Shown here one piece after another: positions 9,291-19,539 of a stretch of DNA of 64,000 bases. The translations under genes and the position numbers were made by a program. Origin of the DNA: Prorocentrum cordatum (lineage: Eukaryota; Sar; Dinophyceae; Prorocentrales; Prorocentraceae); the NCBI GenBank assembly GCA_963575745.1, contig CAUYUJ010009791.1, forward strand, positions 158,167 through 222,166, read 5' to 3'. The notes under the pieces were generated by a model. The model ran no database searches and was not told the origin of the DNA. It worked only from the letters and a program-made list of their open reading frames with translations. Numbering within the stretch: position 1 is the first letter of the stretch; each line of letters starts with the position of its first letter.

Positions 9291-9572
9291 CAACCCGAAG
9301 GCCTCAATTTGCCCTCCACTTCTGGTGGGGGGGAGGTCAGGGAACACCGAACAAAACACACATGTGGAGCCCACACCCCCCCCAACCCGAAGTTTGGGTC
9401 CTCGGGTTCGGTTGGGGTGGTCTGGTATGTAGTCAAGGTCGACGTTCCCCCCCCCCCACCGTTTGCAGTAGGCTCGCGCCGTGTCGACTGGCAGCGACCC
9501 CGCCGCCGGCGTTCAGCGTGGAACGCCGCCGGCGACCCGGGATCGGTCGATGTTGAACGATCCGGACGTTTC

Positions 9573-9742
9573 TTGGCGGCGCGCAGAGGGGGTTAAGGGA
9601 AGGGAGGAAGGCTTCTTACAAGGGGGCCGCTTCTTAGCAGGCGCTGGCCTTACATATACAGAGAAGGCCCGCGCCTTCTAAGGGACAGGGGTGCTTCCAA
9701 GAAGACTTCCCCCTCCCCCTACCCCCTTCTGCGCGTGGCCAA
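9573..9742. mobile_element. Family G foldback element nested in family D
   Basis: The ends are TTGGCGGCGCGCAGAGGG and CTTCTGCGCGTGGCCAA. GTTTC flanks both sides (9568-9572 and 9743-9747), a 5-bp target duplication inside the family D sequence. The arms pair over most of the 170 bp, centred near GGCCTTACATATACAGAGAA. Confidence 0.8.
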
Positions 9743-9780
9743 GTTTCCGGAAGGGCCGATCGTTCAAGGTTGAACGATCC

Positions 9781-9961
9781 CCAAAGATCCGATGTCGTGA
9801 TTTGTTCAATGCGCTGTCCCCGGAAGTCCCGACCCATTCCCATGGACCAGTTTTTCATCTTGAGTCGTTTTCTAACGGTCCAGAGGCCCGGCGAGGGCCC
9901 CTGGGTGCCGAAATTTGCGAAACACCTCCGTCTCGATTTTTTCAATACGTTGAGATCTCTG
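9781..9961. mobile_element. Family F MITE nested in family D, reversed
   Basis: This is the same element as 9092-9290 on the other strand: GGAAGTCCCGACCCATTCC then AACGGTCCAGAGGCCCGGCG. The ends CCAAAGATCCGATGTCGTGA and TTGAGATCTCTGG form an imperfect inverted repeat. Confidence 0.7.
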
Positions 9962-10118
9962 GCCCCCCGCGACGTCGGCAACCATCGCCCGGGGTCGTCA
10001 CGACACGGACCGGCCGTATAGCCAGTTTCTCCCTCCTCTGGCGGTCGGGGTAGCGTCATGCCGTGCCGCGCCGCGTCCTGGCCCACTGTGTCACGCTGCG
10101 GCGCGACAGGCCAGCCAC

Positions 10119-10359
10119 TGATGGGCCCGTTTGCCACCACCAGCACCGTAAGTTGGAGGGGGAAAGGAAGAGGAGGACGATGAGGAGAAGGAGGAGGAGG
10201 AGGAGGAGGAGGAGGAGGTGGAGGTGGAGGTGGAGGAGGAGGCTGAGGAGGAGGCTGAGGAGGGGGAGGAGGAGGAGGAGGAGGAGGAGGAGAAGGAGGA
10301 GGAGGAGGACCCCCTGCCCCTCCAACTTATGGTGGTTGTTGTGGAAAACAGGCCCATCA
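10119..10359. mobile_element. Family E MITE with (GGA)n core
   Basis: The ends TGATGGGCCCGTTTGCCACC and GGAAAACAGGCCCATCA are inverted repeats, with GTAAGTTGGAGGGGGA and CCCTCCAACTTATGGTGG inside them. The GGA/GGT tract fills 10170-10312. GCCAC before and GCCGC after hint at a decayed duplication. Confidence 0.85.
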
Positions 10360-10439
10360 GCCGCGGCCCCCAGTCAGTCCTTGCGCGTCCACCTTCGGGC
10401 TCCCGCACGAGGGGGCTGTGCCCAGGGGGTGTGAGTTCG

Positions 10440-10805
10440 ATCCACAGACATGATCGCGTCGTAAAAAATCACCGATCATTTTCTTTGGGTGGAGGGCAAA
10501 GGGTGAAATCTGAAATGCCGTTTCGATCGGTGTTCGAGGCTTGAACCTGCAAAAGATGAATCACAAAACGGAATGATTTTCGATGTGCAAAAGCCTACAT
10601 GGATTTCACTCTGAGCCCTCCACTCAGAAAATGCTCAGAATCAGGACGGCAACTGTTTCACTGGTTTCGGCCCCTGGGGGCCCTCTCCGGGCCCCGGGAC
10701 CGTCAAAAAAACATTCAGGGCGAAAATCCAGTCCCGGGGAAAGGGGGATCGGGACTTCCAGGGACGCCGCCCTGAAAATCAGGACGTCGCATATCTGGGT
10801 CGATT
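10440..10805. mobile_element. Family F MITE interrupted by another element
   Basis: The family F left end (GATCGCGTCGTAAAAAATCA) ends at 10471 and the element resumes at 10639 with AATCAGGACGGCAACTG, followed by CCCGGGACCGTCAAAAAAAC and GGATCGGGACTTCCAGGG. The interruption is a separate TIR element. Confidence 0.75.
10472..10638. mobile_element. 167-bp TIR element nested in family F
   Basis: The left end CCGATCATTTTCTTTGGGTG and right end CACTCAGAAAATGCTCAG are inverted, with GGGTGAAATC and GGATTTCACTC further in. AATCA flanks both sides (10467-10471, 10639-10643), a perfect 5-bp duplication. No gene is inside. Confidence 0.8.
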
Positions 10806-11340
10806 TTTGCACCGAACCGCTCAAAACAGATGCCCCCGAGCCGCTGGCAGCTCCCGATGGTTGCCACGAGGTGGGGCATGAGTGGGGCAGCCGTTTGCGG
10901 CAGTTCGGTGCACCAGCGGATCGAATTCATGCCCCCCCGCAGGGTCTTCCCCCTTTTGGTGGATCCCGACCCGTCCCCGGCTCTTCCCCGCGGGGCGGAC
11001 ACACGCGCTACAACTCGCGGGGAATAGCGTGTCGCCAGGGCCTCCGCCGGGGCATCTTAGGCGCCGTGGAGCGATCCTTTCGCGCATCGGAGCCTTCTGG
11101 ACCGTCTTCGGGGCCTCTGTGGGCCCTCTTGGCCCGTCTTGGGACCCTCGTGGCTCGGAACAGTCATGCGAGAGCACGCGGGGACACGCGGCGCGCCCTG
11201 GCAGGTCCAAGAATTTTGGGCCTCGGCCCTGTACGATTCATGCAGTCACGAATGGGGACGGACAAGTCTAAGGGAACTGAGAGCGCTCCACTTCGTTTCG
11301 GGACACCCTGGCGGACAGATGCGTATATCGATGCATAGCA
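10806..11340. other. Unassigned GC-rich stretch
   Basis: No recognised gene is present. A short CCTCTTGG-type run at 11095-11160 resembles family P. Confidence 0.4.
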
Positions 11341-11760
11341 AGACACTCCGATCTCTATCCATATACGTATACACGCAGATGTATACATGCATACGCATAC
11401 GTGTGCAGATACATATGTACATACATACATTGATACATCTGCATGTGCATGCGTTTTGTTGGTCCCCCTCTCTTTGTCTTCTGTTTCATGTCTTTATTTC
11501 GTTATGTATGTATTCCTCTCCCTCTCTCTCTCTCTCGCTGGTTCCCTCTCTCTCTCTCTCTTTCTCTCCCTCGCTTCCCCTTTTTCCCGCCCCTCCTTCG
11601 ATCCGCCTTCCTGCTTCTCCCCTCCCTCCCTCATTCCCTCCCTCCGTCCTCCCTCCCTCCCTCCCTCCGCCTTCCCTCCTCTCTCCCTCTCGTGTCCCCT
11701 CCTCCAGGCCTGCCTGCCCCCCTCGCCATCCCGCCAGCCCCCCCCCCCCCCCACCCCCCT
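11341..11760. repeat. ATAC/ATGC microsatellite followed by CT-rich tract
   Basis: Imperfect ATACGTATAC/ATACATAC units run from 11341 to 11445, CTCTCT and CCCTCCCTCC tracts fill 11515-11720, and a C-run ends near 11755. Confidence 0.8.
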
Positions 11761-12539
11761 CCTCCTGCCGTTCCTCCTGTCCCCCCCGCCCTCCCCACAG
11801 CCCGCACGCCCTCCCGCCCTCCCCGGGTGGCGCTCCCTTCCAGCTCGGCCCCCCCGAGCCGTTGCCGGGGTGCGCTTCGGCCAGAGCCTCGAGGCACCTC
11901 CGGCCGCGGCGACGGGCAGCCCGCCAGAGGCGCAGGACGGCCAGGCGTACGTCGGGCGCGTCCCTCCACAGGAGGAAAATCCTAAAATAGTCGAGCCTGG
12001 CGCGCCCACGAGCCTGGCGCGCCCCCGACGAGGGGAACGTTTCTTGGGCGGCCTTGTTTGGTATCGCGCGGCAGTGTCTGGCGTTGCTTGGCTTGCCCAG
12101 TGGTGCGTGGAATTGCCTGGCGTTGCTTGGCATTTCTTGGCGCTGCTCTCTTGGATGTGTGTCGGGGGCTATCGTGAACCATCTTGAGGTACCTTGAGCA
12201 ACCTTGGAGGCCATCCTGGGCTCTCCGAGGCCCTCTGGGAGCCATCCTGGGCGATCTTGGGGACTCTGGCGCCTCGCGGCCCCAACTCCTCCTGGGCCCA
12301 GGAGAGGAGGTAGGGGGAGGGGTAACTCTTCTTTCCGAGCAGGTGAAGGAGGGGTTTGGGCAGAGATATGTAGAGAGCGAGAGAGAGAGAGAAGACAAAA
12401 TCTGTTGAAACACCCACGCCCAGAGGGCTGGTGGGATCGGGATGTGCGGCTCTGCAAACTTGAAGCGCGACGCCGACACGGGCCGATAAACCGCAGGACG
12501 GACTAATTCTGAGGGGCTTCGGCCCCGTCGCCCATTCTT
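11761..12539. other. Mixed repeats: family B fragment and TTGGCGTTGCC minisatellite
   Basis: At 11951 ACGTCGGGCGCGTCCCTCCA then CAGGAGGAAAATCCTAAAATAG is a family B left end without a clear right half. At 12070-12170 a degenerate CTTGGCGTTGCCTGG repeat occurs. At 12180-12300 there is a short family P-like run, and GAGAGA at 12375-12395. No gene is recognised. Confidence 0.5.
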
Positions 12540-12755
12540 TGATGGGCCGGCTTTCCAGCAAAACCACCATAAGTTGGAGGGGGGAAAGGGGGTGGAAGGT
12601 AAGGAGGAGGAGGAGGAGGCGGCGGAGGAGGAGGAGGAGGAGGAGGGGGAGGAGGAGGAGGAGGAGGAGGAGGAGGAGGAGGAGGAGGAGGAGGAGGAGA
12701 AGGACCCCCTCCCCCTCCTACTTATGGTGGTGGCGGTGGAAATCAAGCCCACCAT
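12540..12755. mobile_element. Family E MITE with (GGA)n core
   Basis: The ends TGATGGGCCGGCTTTCCAGC and GGTGGAAATCAAGCCCACCA are inverted; CATAAGTTGGAGGGGGG faces CCCCCTCCTACTTATGG. The GGA tract fills 12604-12702. Confidence 0.85.
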
Positions 12756-13383
12756 CCTTAGGAGGCGCTCCCTGCGCACGCGCGGAGCGGCATCGCCGCT
12801 GGCCTCGCCTCGCCCCGGCCCGCCTTTGCGCGCGCGGAGGCCCCCCCCCTGCGCTTCGGCGGCCGCCCGCCCGCCTCGAGGGGAGGTCCGGCTCGAGGGG
12901 CCCCCGCGCGGGGGGGGCGCGCAAGGCGGGGGCCCCCGCGGAGCGCCGAGGAGGCGGCCCGCCGCACGTCGAGGGCAGCGCCCAGGTCGGAGGGAGGCAC
13001 GGTCGGTCGAGCGTTCGAGGCATCGGTCGATCGATCGTTCGATCGTTCGCTCGAGGGTCCACCTAAAACAACAAGCAGCCCAGAGCACACAAACAAACGG
13101 CAGGCTGCCACCACAACAACAGAAACACCACAAGCTGGCTGCTGTTTGCTGTGACAGCCTGTTCTTTGCGACAGCCTGTTCTGTTGCGATGACATGGTGT
13201 GCTGCCGCTGCTGGGTCCCTTCTGTGGAGCAGGCCACGGAGCGAAAGCCTGCAGAGTCAACGTCGGCGGGCCGGCGGCCGCCCGCCCCGCCGCGCTCGCA
13301 GCCGGGCAGGGGGCACGAGGGGCAGCGCGGAGAAGCTGGGTGAGAGAGGCGCCCGGCCACAACAGTCAGCAGCAACCCGATGG
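12756..13383. other. Very GC-rich stretch, no gene recognised
   Basis: The sequence holds a TCGATCGTTCGATCG-type run at 13012-13055 and an ACAACAACA-rich segment at 13060-13130. CGACAGCCTGTTCT occurs twice near 13155-13185. ORFs here show no motifs. Confidence 0.4.
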
Positions 13384-13634
13384 TGATCGTGTTCTTCTCC
13401 ATTGTTTTGCCGATCGGCGCGGGCCCTCGCACCTCCCCCCCCCACACTTCCCATGCATCGGATCTTGGCTGTCTTGGGCCCTTGTTGCGAGCAGGTGGAG
13501 TCCCTCCCCCACAGGGCTCACTGCCGCAAACAGTCGCACGAAAAGCAGAGGTCCGGGGCCAGACCCCCCCCCCTCTCTCTCCCCCCTTTCTGCCCGATGA
13601 ATGACGAAACGCCGAATAAGAAAACGCCCGCTTG
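13384..13634 (+). mobile_element. Family C MITE copy
   Basis: The left end is ATCGTGTTCTTCTCCATTGT and the right end GCCGAATAAGAAAACG, inverted relative to each other. Diagnostic parts in order are GCCGATCGGCGC, GATCTTGGCTGT, GAGCAGGTGGAGTC, CAAACAGTCGCACG, GCAGAGGTCCGG and CCAGACCCCC. The same order is found at 22965, 28865, 35028 and 59038, all in this orientation. Confidence 0.8.
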
Positions 13635-13800
13635 ATCGTTCGAGGCGTCACTTCCGCTCGTCTTGGATCGAGCGCGTATCGGCGAACAGCTTGTCATAGT
13701 GCCCCACAACGCCGACCGGGGGCCCTGACGGAAGGGGGGACACTGCTTGCATCAGCTTCGGGAGGTCCACGCGGTTTTCTCGGATCGGCGCTGGGCCCCT

Positions 13801-13950
13801 TGATGGAAACATTTTCCACACCCACTACCATTAGGACGGGGGAGAAGGGAGGATGAGGAGGTCCTCCTCCTCCTCCTCCTCCTCCTCCTCCTCCTCCTCC
13901 TCCCTCCGAGGTCCTACCTATGGTAGTAGTGGTGTAAAATTTGACCATCA
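13801..13950. mobile_element. Family E MITE, short (TCC)n core
   Basis: TGATGGAAACATTTTCCACA and GGTGTAAAATTTGACCATCA are the inverted ends. The core is TCC for about 50 bp. This copy and the one at 16829 share AGGACGGGGGAGAAGGGAGG, a subfamily mark. Confidence 0.75.
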
Positions 13951-14254
13951 CCCTCCTGGTCGAGGCTCGAAAGTCAAGGCTACGATCGAGCGGTGCGTGC
14001 TGGCAGTGCTGCGCTGGTCCTCGGACTCCGCGGGCGTCGTCTCGGGACTCCGGGCCCGTCTTGGACGCCCCGAGAGGCCCCCCAGAGCGCTCCAAGAGCT
14101 CGAGGGAACCAGGCCCATGCAGCCAAGGCGCTGACATCATCGGCGCCACCCCAACATGCGATGACCATGTGCATCGCCCCCCCGCCCCCCACAGGGGCGA
14201 CGCGCGCGCCGAGAAGTCTTGTAGCATAAGCTCCTTGGTGGGCGTGTTCTGCCC

Positions 14255-14810
14255 GTACTGTTCGGGCAGCGATATACGATACGAGGGTTATGATGTTCCA
14301 ACCTACTTTAGCCTTGACCACCAAGAATAATTTCGAGCACCAGGGCGCTGGGAAGCGATGCTTTCACATGTCGGGCCCTGGGAATCGATACTCCTTCGAG
14401 ACTGTTTCGGTACTTTTTTGGGTGCTCGAAATCATTTTTGGAGATTTGGACCTTAACTACGATAGGGGCAATAATCCCAGGAGCGCCTCCTCCGAACCCC
14501 TGCCGTCTCAGGAAGGCCGTCCTCCTCGCCTCGCGCAGATTCCCCTTCTTCAAGGAGAGCCGGCTTCTAGTGAGGAGGAGGAGGAGGAGGAGGAGGAGGA
14601 GGAGGAGGACGAGGACGAAGAGGGAGGAGGGAGGAGGGAGGAGGGAGGAGGGAGGAGGAGGAGGGGGGAGGAGGAGGAGGAGGAGGAGGAGGAGGAGGAG
14701 GAGGAGGAGGATGAGGGGGAGAAGGAGGAGGAGGAGGAGGAGGAGGAGGAGGAGGAGGACGGGGTCCGTGCTGTTAGGGTGGCGATCTACGATACGAGGG
14801 TTGTGCTACT
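14255..14810. repeat. 43-bp direct repeats enclosing a TIR element and a GGA tract
   Basis: Positions 14255-14297 and 14768-14810 match at about 34 of 43 bases; both contain TACGATACGAGGGTT. Between them, 14311-14449 is bounded by inverted CCAAGAATAATTTCGAGCAC and GTGCTCGAAATCATTTTTGG, and 14571-14760 is a GGA tract. No gene is seen. Confidence 0.6.
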
Positions 14811-14969
14811 TACATGTTCGGGTCGGACGCACGCCTCCGAGGAGGATGCACAGTGCGGCTAAGTCCTTGCGCGTCCCAGAATATAAAGCTCCAACTTCGG
14901 GGTTTGCAGGGGTTCCGGTGTCCGGGCCGCTCGTTTGATTTGTTGATTGTGGAGCCCATGCTCAAGTCG

Positions 14970-15118
14970 GGCCTGTCCTCTACAGAGGGAATGTTCAAAC
15001 ATAGCCATACATAGTAGGGGAACTATAGTTTGAGCATTTGTTGGTCATGTTTGCGGTATTTCTGGACAATTTCTCATGCTTCCTCCAACAGCCGCCTGCA
15101 GGGGGACACGCCCGACCT
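14970..15118. mobile_element. Family B MITE copy
   Basis: The left end is AAGTCGGGCCTGTCCTCTAC and the right end GCCTGCAGGGGGACACGCCC then GACCTAA. GCCCATGCT before and GCCTATGCA after agree at 7 of 9 positions, a decayed duplication. Confidence 0.8.
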
Positions 15119-15224
15119 AAGCCTATGCATGGCCGACGCTCATTTTGGTCAGGAATTAGTGCCTTCGTTGCTTGTGTAGCGTTCGCACGATGACTGTACC
15201 CCGTCGGGTCATGAACAGAAACAC

Positions 15225-15510
15225 GACGGGAGAAATTTCGCCAGCTCTGGCCTCCAAGGGGTCCTTCGCTGCGATCCAGGGCCGGCAGCACAGAACTCAG
15301 GATGAAAACCAGTTCTGAGAAATGGGTCGAGACTTTCGGGAGCGGCAAAGAGAGGGGGGGTGACTAGGGGGGATATCAGAGCGGGGGCTATCCCCCCTGG
15401 TTTCATGGCGCTTTTTTTCAGTACGTCCCTGGCCCCCCCCCCCTTGGGCCGCGCACGTGCCGCCTGCCATGATTTGCGCCCCCCCTCTTGGACGCCCCCG
15501 AGAATGCTGG
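15225..15510. mobile_element. Family F fragment followed by family S MITE
   Basis: At 15237-15345 GATGAAAACCAGTTCTGAGA and GGGTCGAGACTTTCGGGAG are part of a family F copy. At 15334-15508 CGGGAGCGGCAAAGAGAGGG and CCCTCTTGGACGCCCCCGAG bound a family S element, with CATGGCGC, ACGTCCCTGGCCCCCC and CATGATTTGCGCC inside. Other S copies lie at 20600-20777 and 40068-40252. Confidence 0.65.
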
Positions 15511-15599
15511 GGGTCGACGTCATGCAAAGTTCATGTCGTCGGGCGTCTGGGGAGTGTTCCAGGACGTGCTCACCGTGGCCCAGGAGGGCCCGACGAACG

Positions 15600-16205
15600 C
15601 CCCAGAGCACCCTCGTCGTTCACAGTGCTTTTCGTCCCCATTCTCCTCATCGTCCTCGCGTTCCTCCTCGTCCTCCTCGCCGTCCTCCTCGTCCTCCTCA
15701 TCCTCCTTCTCTTCTACGAAGGCCTGCTTCTGGTCATCCTCCGGGTCATCCTCGCCATCATGATACCACTCCTCCTCCTCCTCCTTGTGCTACTTGTGGG
15801 TTTCCCTGTCCCCATCGCTCTCCCAATCCTCCTTCTGCGCCTCCACGCTGTACCCCTCCTCGTCCTCCACCCTGTCCTCCTGGTCCTCCTCATCCTCCAC
15901 GCTGTACCCCTCACCCTCCTAATCCTCCTGCTCCTCCTCATCCTCCTGCTCCTCCTCCTTCTCCGCCCTCACGAAGTACCCCTCATCGTCCTCCACTGGT
16001 CCTCCTCGCCTCTCTCCTCGCTCTCTCCAGCATCGTCCTCCTCCTCCCCTTCGTGGTCCTCGCCGTCCCCGTCATCGCGCTCCTCCTCGTCGCTAGACCT
16101 CCTCGTTGACCCCCGTTCTCTCATCATCTCCCTCCCTCCCTCTCCCGCTCTCTCTTTAGTATCGTTTAACCGATCCCCATCCCCATCCCCATCCAGACCC
16201 CCACC
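15600..16205. repeat. Long degenerate pyrimidine (TCC/TCG) tract
   Basis: About 600 bp are dominated by CCTCCTCATC and CCTCGTC units, with CCTCCACGCTGTACCCCTC occurring twice near 15840-15910. The spurious ORFs give Leu/Ile or Pro runs. Confidence 0.8.
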
Positions 16206-16828
16206 ATGACATCTCCCCAGTTGGGATTGATATACCCTTCGAAATCAGACAGTCACTACCTATATTCCCATCTAGGAGGGTAAACCGGCCAGTGGGGTCC
16301 AGGCCACGCGAGTGGGGATAGGGATCGGTGAAACGATGCTCATCTCTCTCCCACTCGCTCTCTCTCTCTCTCTATCTCTCTCTCCCTCTCTCGCGGAGGT
16401 GCCCAGACCCGACTACGCAACGACGACACAGCACGTGCTCCCGGTGCGTGCTGTGGTCCACGTGCGTGTGCGTTCTTGCTCGCAGTGCCTGGAGGAGCGG
16501 CGGTTCCTGCTCCTGTCCGACCCGGCTCTGTCAATCCCGTCCCAGCAGCCGCACGGCCCGCCCTTCCCACTCATCGGGCCGCTTCAAACGTTTCGACGCG
16601 CGGGTCCCCGGAGGAGTGGACCACCTCCTCAGGGCCGGTTTATCGTCCTGAGTCATGCCCTGCCGCTCCCGGGGCCCGGCGAGGGCCCCCGCCGAAGGCC
16701 TTGAGAGGCAGACCGCGGGCCGCTCCAATCTTTTGTCGGCGCGTGCCTCGGGTCTCCGGTATCACGCTCTCCTGCCCATCACCTTCAGCTCAAGGGCGCA
16801 GGCACAGAGCCCATGCACAGGGCCTCCG
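16206..16828. other. Unassigned stretch with (CT)n and a family F remnant
   Basis: A CTCTCTCT tract lies at 16340-16395. At 16590-16740 GGGCCCGGCGAGGGCCCCCG recalls the middle of family F. No gene is recognised. Confidence 0.4.
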
Positions 16829-17045
16829 ATGGGCAAATCTTCCACCACCACCACTACCATATGTAGGACAGGGGAGAAGGGAGGATGAGGATGTCTTCCT
16901 CCTCCTCCTCCTCCTCCTCCTCCTCCTTCTCCCCCTCCTCCTCCTCACTTCCTCCTCCTCCTCCTCCTCCTCCTCCTCCTCCTCCTCCTCCTCCTCCTCC
17001 TCCCTCTGCTATTTATAGTAGCGGTGCAGGAAAATAGGCCCATCA
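16829..17045. mobile_element. Family E MITE with (TCC)n core
   Basis: The left end ATGGGCAAATCTTCCACCAC and right end GCAGGAAAATAGGCCCATCA are inverted. GCCTCCG (16822-16828) and GCCTCGG (17046-17052) flank it, a 7-bp duplication with one change. The TCC core fills about 16897-17003. Confidence 0.85.
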
Positions 17046-17242
17046 GCCTCGGCTCCGCAATCCTGGCGCCGACCTCCTTCCGCCTGATCCGCGCTGCAGC
17101 GCAGCTCCCATGGGGAAGCCGCTCTCGGGCAGGGCTCCGCGGCCGAGGGCGGAGGGCGGGAACGAGAAGCGTAAGTTCTGCATGTTCCACTTGCAGGGCA
17201 TCTGCCGCAAGTCTACGCAGGAACTCGCTCGAAGCAGATTTG

Positions 17243-17457
17243 GGCCTCCTAGATGGGGTCCGAGTAGATGGGGTCGGAGAACCGCGCCGCATCGCCGATG
17301 CATCGACCTTGCGTCTCGATGTGAAGCCCTTGTTTCCCCACGCCGACGCCGCCGATGCATCGCCGTGGTCGCCGATGCATCGCTGATACATCGGCCATGC
17401 ATTGGCGAAGTGGCGCGATCCTTCTAGCCCATCTACTCGGACCCCATCTAGGAGGCC
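17243..17457. mobile_element. Family J foldback with 30-bp perfect inverted repeats
   Basis: The ends pair perfectly over 30 bp (GGCCTCCTAGATGGGGTCCG onward at 17243-17272, complement at 17428-17457). The middle holds several GATGCATCG palindromes, which recur near 30720-30770 and 31140-31200. Perfect arms suggest a recent copy. No target duplication is evident. Confidence 0.85.
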
Positions 17458-18120
17458 TCTAAAAGACCTCGTAGGCGATTGCTCTCCCCCAGTCCCCGAG
17501 CTCCGCCCGAGGAGTTTGGCCGAGAAGTTTGGCCGCTCGGGAACAGGGGGAACCCCTGGATTCACCCCAAGGGGGCTGTTCGGACGCACGACCATCGAGA
17601 GTGCGCGCCCCCGCAGCGTGTGTCCGGGGGCTGGGCCCCAAAGTTCTAATCCGTTCGAAAGCCCCGCGAAGTCTGGAGTGAATGGTCGACAGGTCCTCTG
17701 CCGGACGGGTGGCGCTTGGTGGGGGCGCCCTCCAGCTGCTGGCGCCTCTGCAGTGTATATCGCTTTGGCTGGTCCAGATGGGCCTTCAAGCCCTGGTAAT
17801 CAATGACAGCCGACAGGGGAGAACAGAAAAAACGTAAACATGAGCGGATGCATGAATCCGAGACGGGAATCTACACATGTCCATTGCCTGGTCACCCGGT
17901 GGGGAACCACGACGTTGGTTCCCAGGCGATGGCTATGGATAAATCCCCACCTCGCAGCACAGACAACGCCTCGGAGCTCCGCGCGGGTATCTTGGACCGG
18001 CACCGGGCCTCCCAGGGCGGCGCCTCTGGGGCGACGCTCCTGGCCGATCCAAGAACTCCGCCCGGACCTCCGACACCTTCTATGTTCTCGGAGTGTTGCC
18101 TCCAGAGGAGGACGAGGTAC
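17458..18120. other. Unassigned GC-rich stretch
   Basis: No gene, RNA or known repeat is recognised across 660 bp. The ORFs lack motifs and start codons in good context. Confidence 0.4.
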
Positions 18121-18313
18121 GGCAGGTTCGTGTCGTGTCGACTGGCGGCGACCCCGCCGCTGGCGTTCCACGTTGAACGCCGCGGGTGGCCCAGGATCGT
18201 TCGATGTGGATCGATTTGGACGTTTCGGAAACGGCCGATCGTTGTTCAATTTTGAACGTGCCCCGCGGTGTCAGAAACCAGCGCCGAAGTCGGCATGACA
18301 CGAACCTGACGTA
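18121..18313. mobile_element. Family D MITE, intact copy
   Basis: GGCAGGTTCGTGTCGTGTCG at the left and GGCATGACACGAACCTGACG at the right are inverted. Inner hallmarks are ACCCCGCCGCTGGCGTTC, GTTTCGGAAACGGCCGATCG and CCGCGGTGTCAG. Confidence 0.8.
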
Positions 18314-18529
18314 CCCATGCCGCTGCCCTTCCCTCGCTTTCCCCCCCTTGGGGGCCTCCTGGGAGGCCCTCGAAGTCGTGGAGGGGGGGTCCCGAACGGC
18401 CTTGCCTCGTCCCTCGGCGTGCGTCCGCCCTGGGGTCGCCGCAGAGGCTCGTTTGCAGGGGGAGCTGGTCAGGGCCCGTCCCGCCAGGCACGCGCGGGCA
18501 GGTTTGCGCCGGCCCCCCGCCCCCAGGGG

Positions 18530-18613
18530 GAGGAGGAGGAGGAGGAGGAGGAGGAGGAGGAGGAGGAGGAGGAGGAGGAGGAGGAGGAGGAGGAGGAGGA
18601 GGAGGAGGAGGAG
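18530..18613. repeat. (GGA)28 microsatellite
   Basis: An essentially uninterrupted 84-bp GGA run, the purest in the window. Confidence 0.95.
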
Positions 18614-19029
18614 TTCTCCACTGCTGCAGGGCTCCACGCGCCCATGCCCACGGCCTCGCGGGCCAGACCCCCAGGCCGAGACCCCACGGATACATCGACG
18701 GAGCGCAGGCGCGGGCATGGGTCGAGGCGCACGGATTCGCGACGGGCCCCGTCTCCGAATCCGCAGCGGCGGGCTCCGCCACCACACCGGGCGGCACTGG
18801 GTCTTCGTGCTTCGGGGCTGCTCTCCCCGATCCCTGGATCTGGCGCCCGCGCACCGAATCCAAGCGTCTGGATACTTCAGACTAGCGCGTATGATAATTC
18901 CCTCCCAATTTCTGTGCAAAAGAGGTCTGAAGCTTAGATCCAGCTCGACTTTAGTCAAGAAGCTCACCATCATCTCGGAAGAATCGGTAGAAAACGAATA
19001 GTTTCGCGAACCCAGATCAACGGATCTTC
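18614..19029. other. Unassigned stretch
   Basis: No recognised gene or repeat. Positions 18890-19000 are less GC-rich than the surroundings. Confidence 0.4.
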
Positions 19030-19219
19030 ACGGTAGGTTCGCGTCGCGTCGACCGGCGGCGACCCCGCCGCCGGCGTTCAGCGTCGACCGCCGCCAGCGG
19101 CCCAGAATCGGTCGATGTTGAACGATCTGACGTTTCGGAAACGGCCGCTCGTTCAAGGTTGAACGACCACCGCGGTGTCAGGAACCAACGCCAGGGTCGA
19201 CACGACACGAACCTGCCGT
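19030..19219. mobile_element. Family D MITE, intact copy
   Basis: ACGGTAGGTTCGCGTCGCGT and CGACACGACACGAACCTGCC then GT are inverted ends. It is close to the copy at 18121 throughout and in the same orientation, about 900 bp away. Confidence 0.8.
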
Positions 19220-19539
19220 CCAGTGAGCGGCTGGGATAAGGAGCACTCATTGTGCAAAAGGGGCTCGGTCGTTCCTTTGGTCTGGATGTGTTGTTTATCG
19301 TTCCTTATGCATTATGTATTATATATATACATATATAGATCATTCCTTATGCGTTACATCTTGGAACAAAACGGGGCTTCCTTCCTCATTGATCGTTCCT
19401 TCGGTCGGGCCGAAGACTGCAGTCCATCTCGGCGTGTCCCCGAGGGTGCGGGGCGGCCTTGCGCGGATGCCCCCCGCGCGGAGCGCACCAGCGCGGTGGC
19501 GTACCCTGGGGATCTCGCCTGGGTGTGCAGGCGGCGAGG

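Larger units (their letters stand above)
9470..10016. mobile_element. Family D MITE with two elements nested in it
   Basis: The outer arms GTGTCGACTGGCAGCGACCC (left) and GGGTCGTCACGACACGGACC (right) match the intact copies at 18121-18313 and 19030-19219. The sequence is split by a family G foldback (9573-9742) and then by a reversed family F element (about 9781-9961). Removing both restores an order of parts close to the intact copies. Confidence 0.75.

Noticed and set aside
7993-9432. 479-codon plus-strand open frame
   Set aside because: It is a repeat artefact across the same TCC tract and a family F MITE, reading poly-Pro and Arg/Gly-rich sequence.
10425-10450. GTTCGATCC resembling a tRNA T-loop or SINE B box
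   Set aside because: The T-stem does not pair, and there is no plausible A box or acceptor stem.
14571-14760. Acidic Glu-run protein
   Set aside because: It is a direct translation of a GGA tract.
15132-15152. CCGACGCTCATTTTGGTCAGG resembling a spliced leader
   Set aside because: It needs two indels and three mismatches, and no ORF follows.
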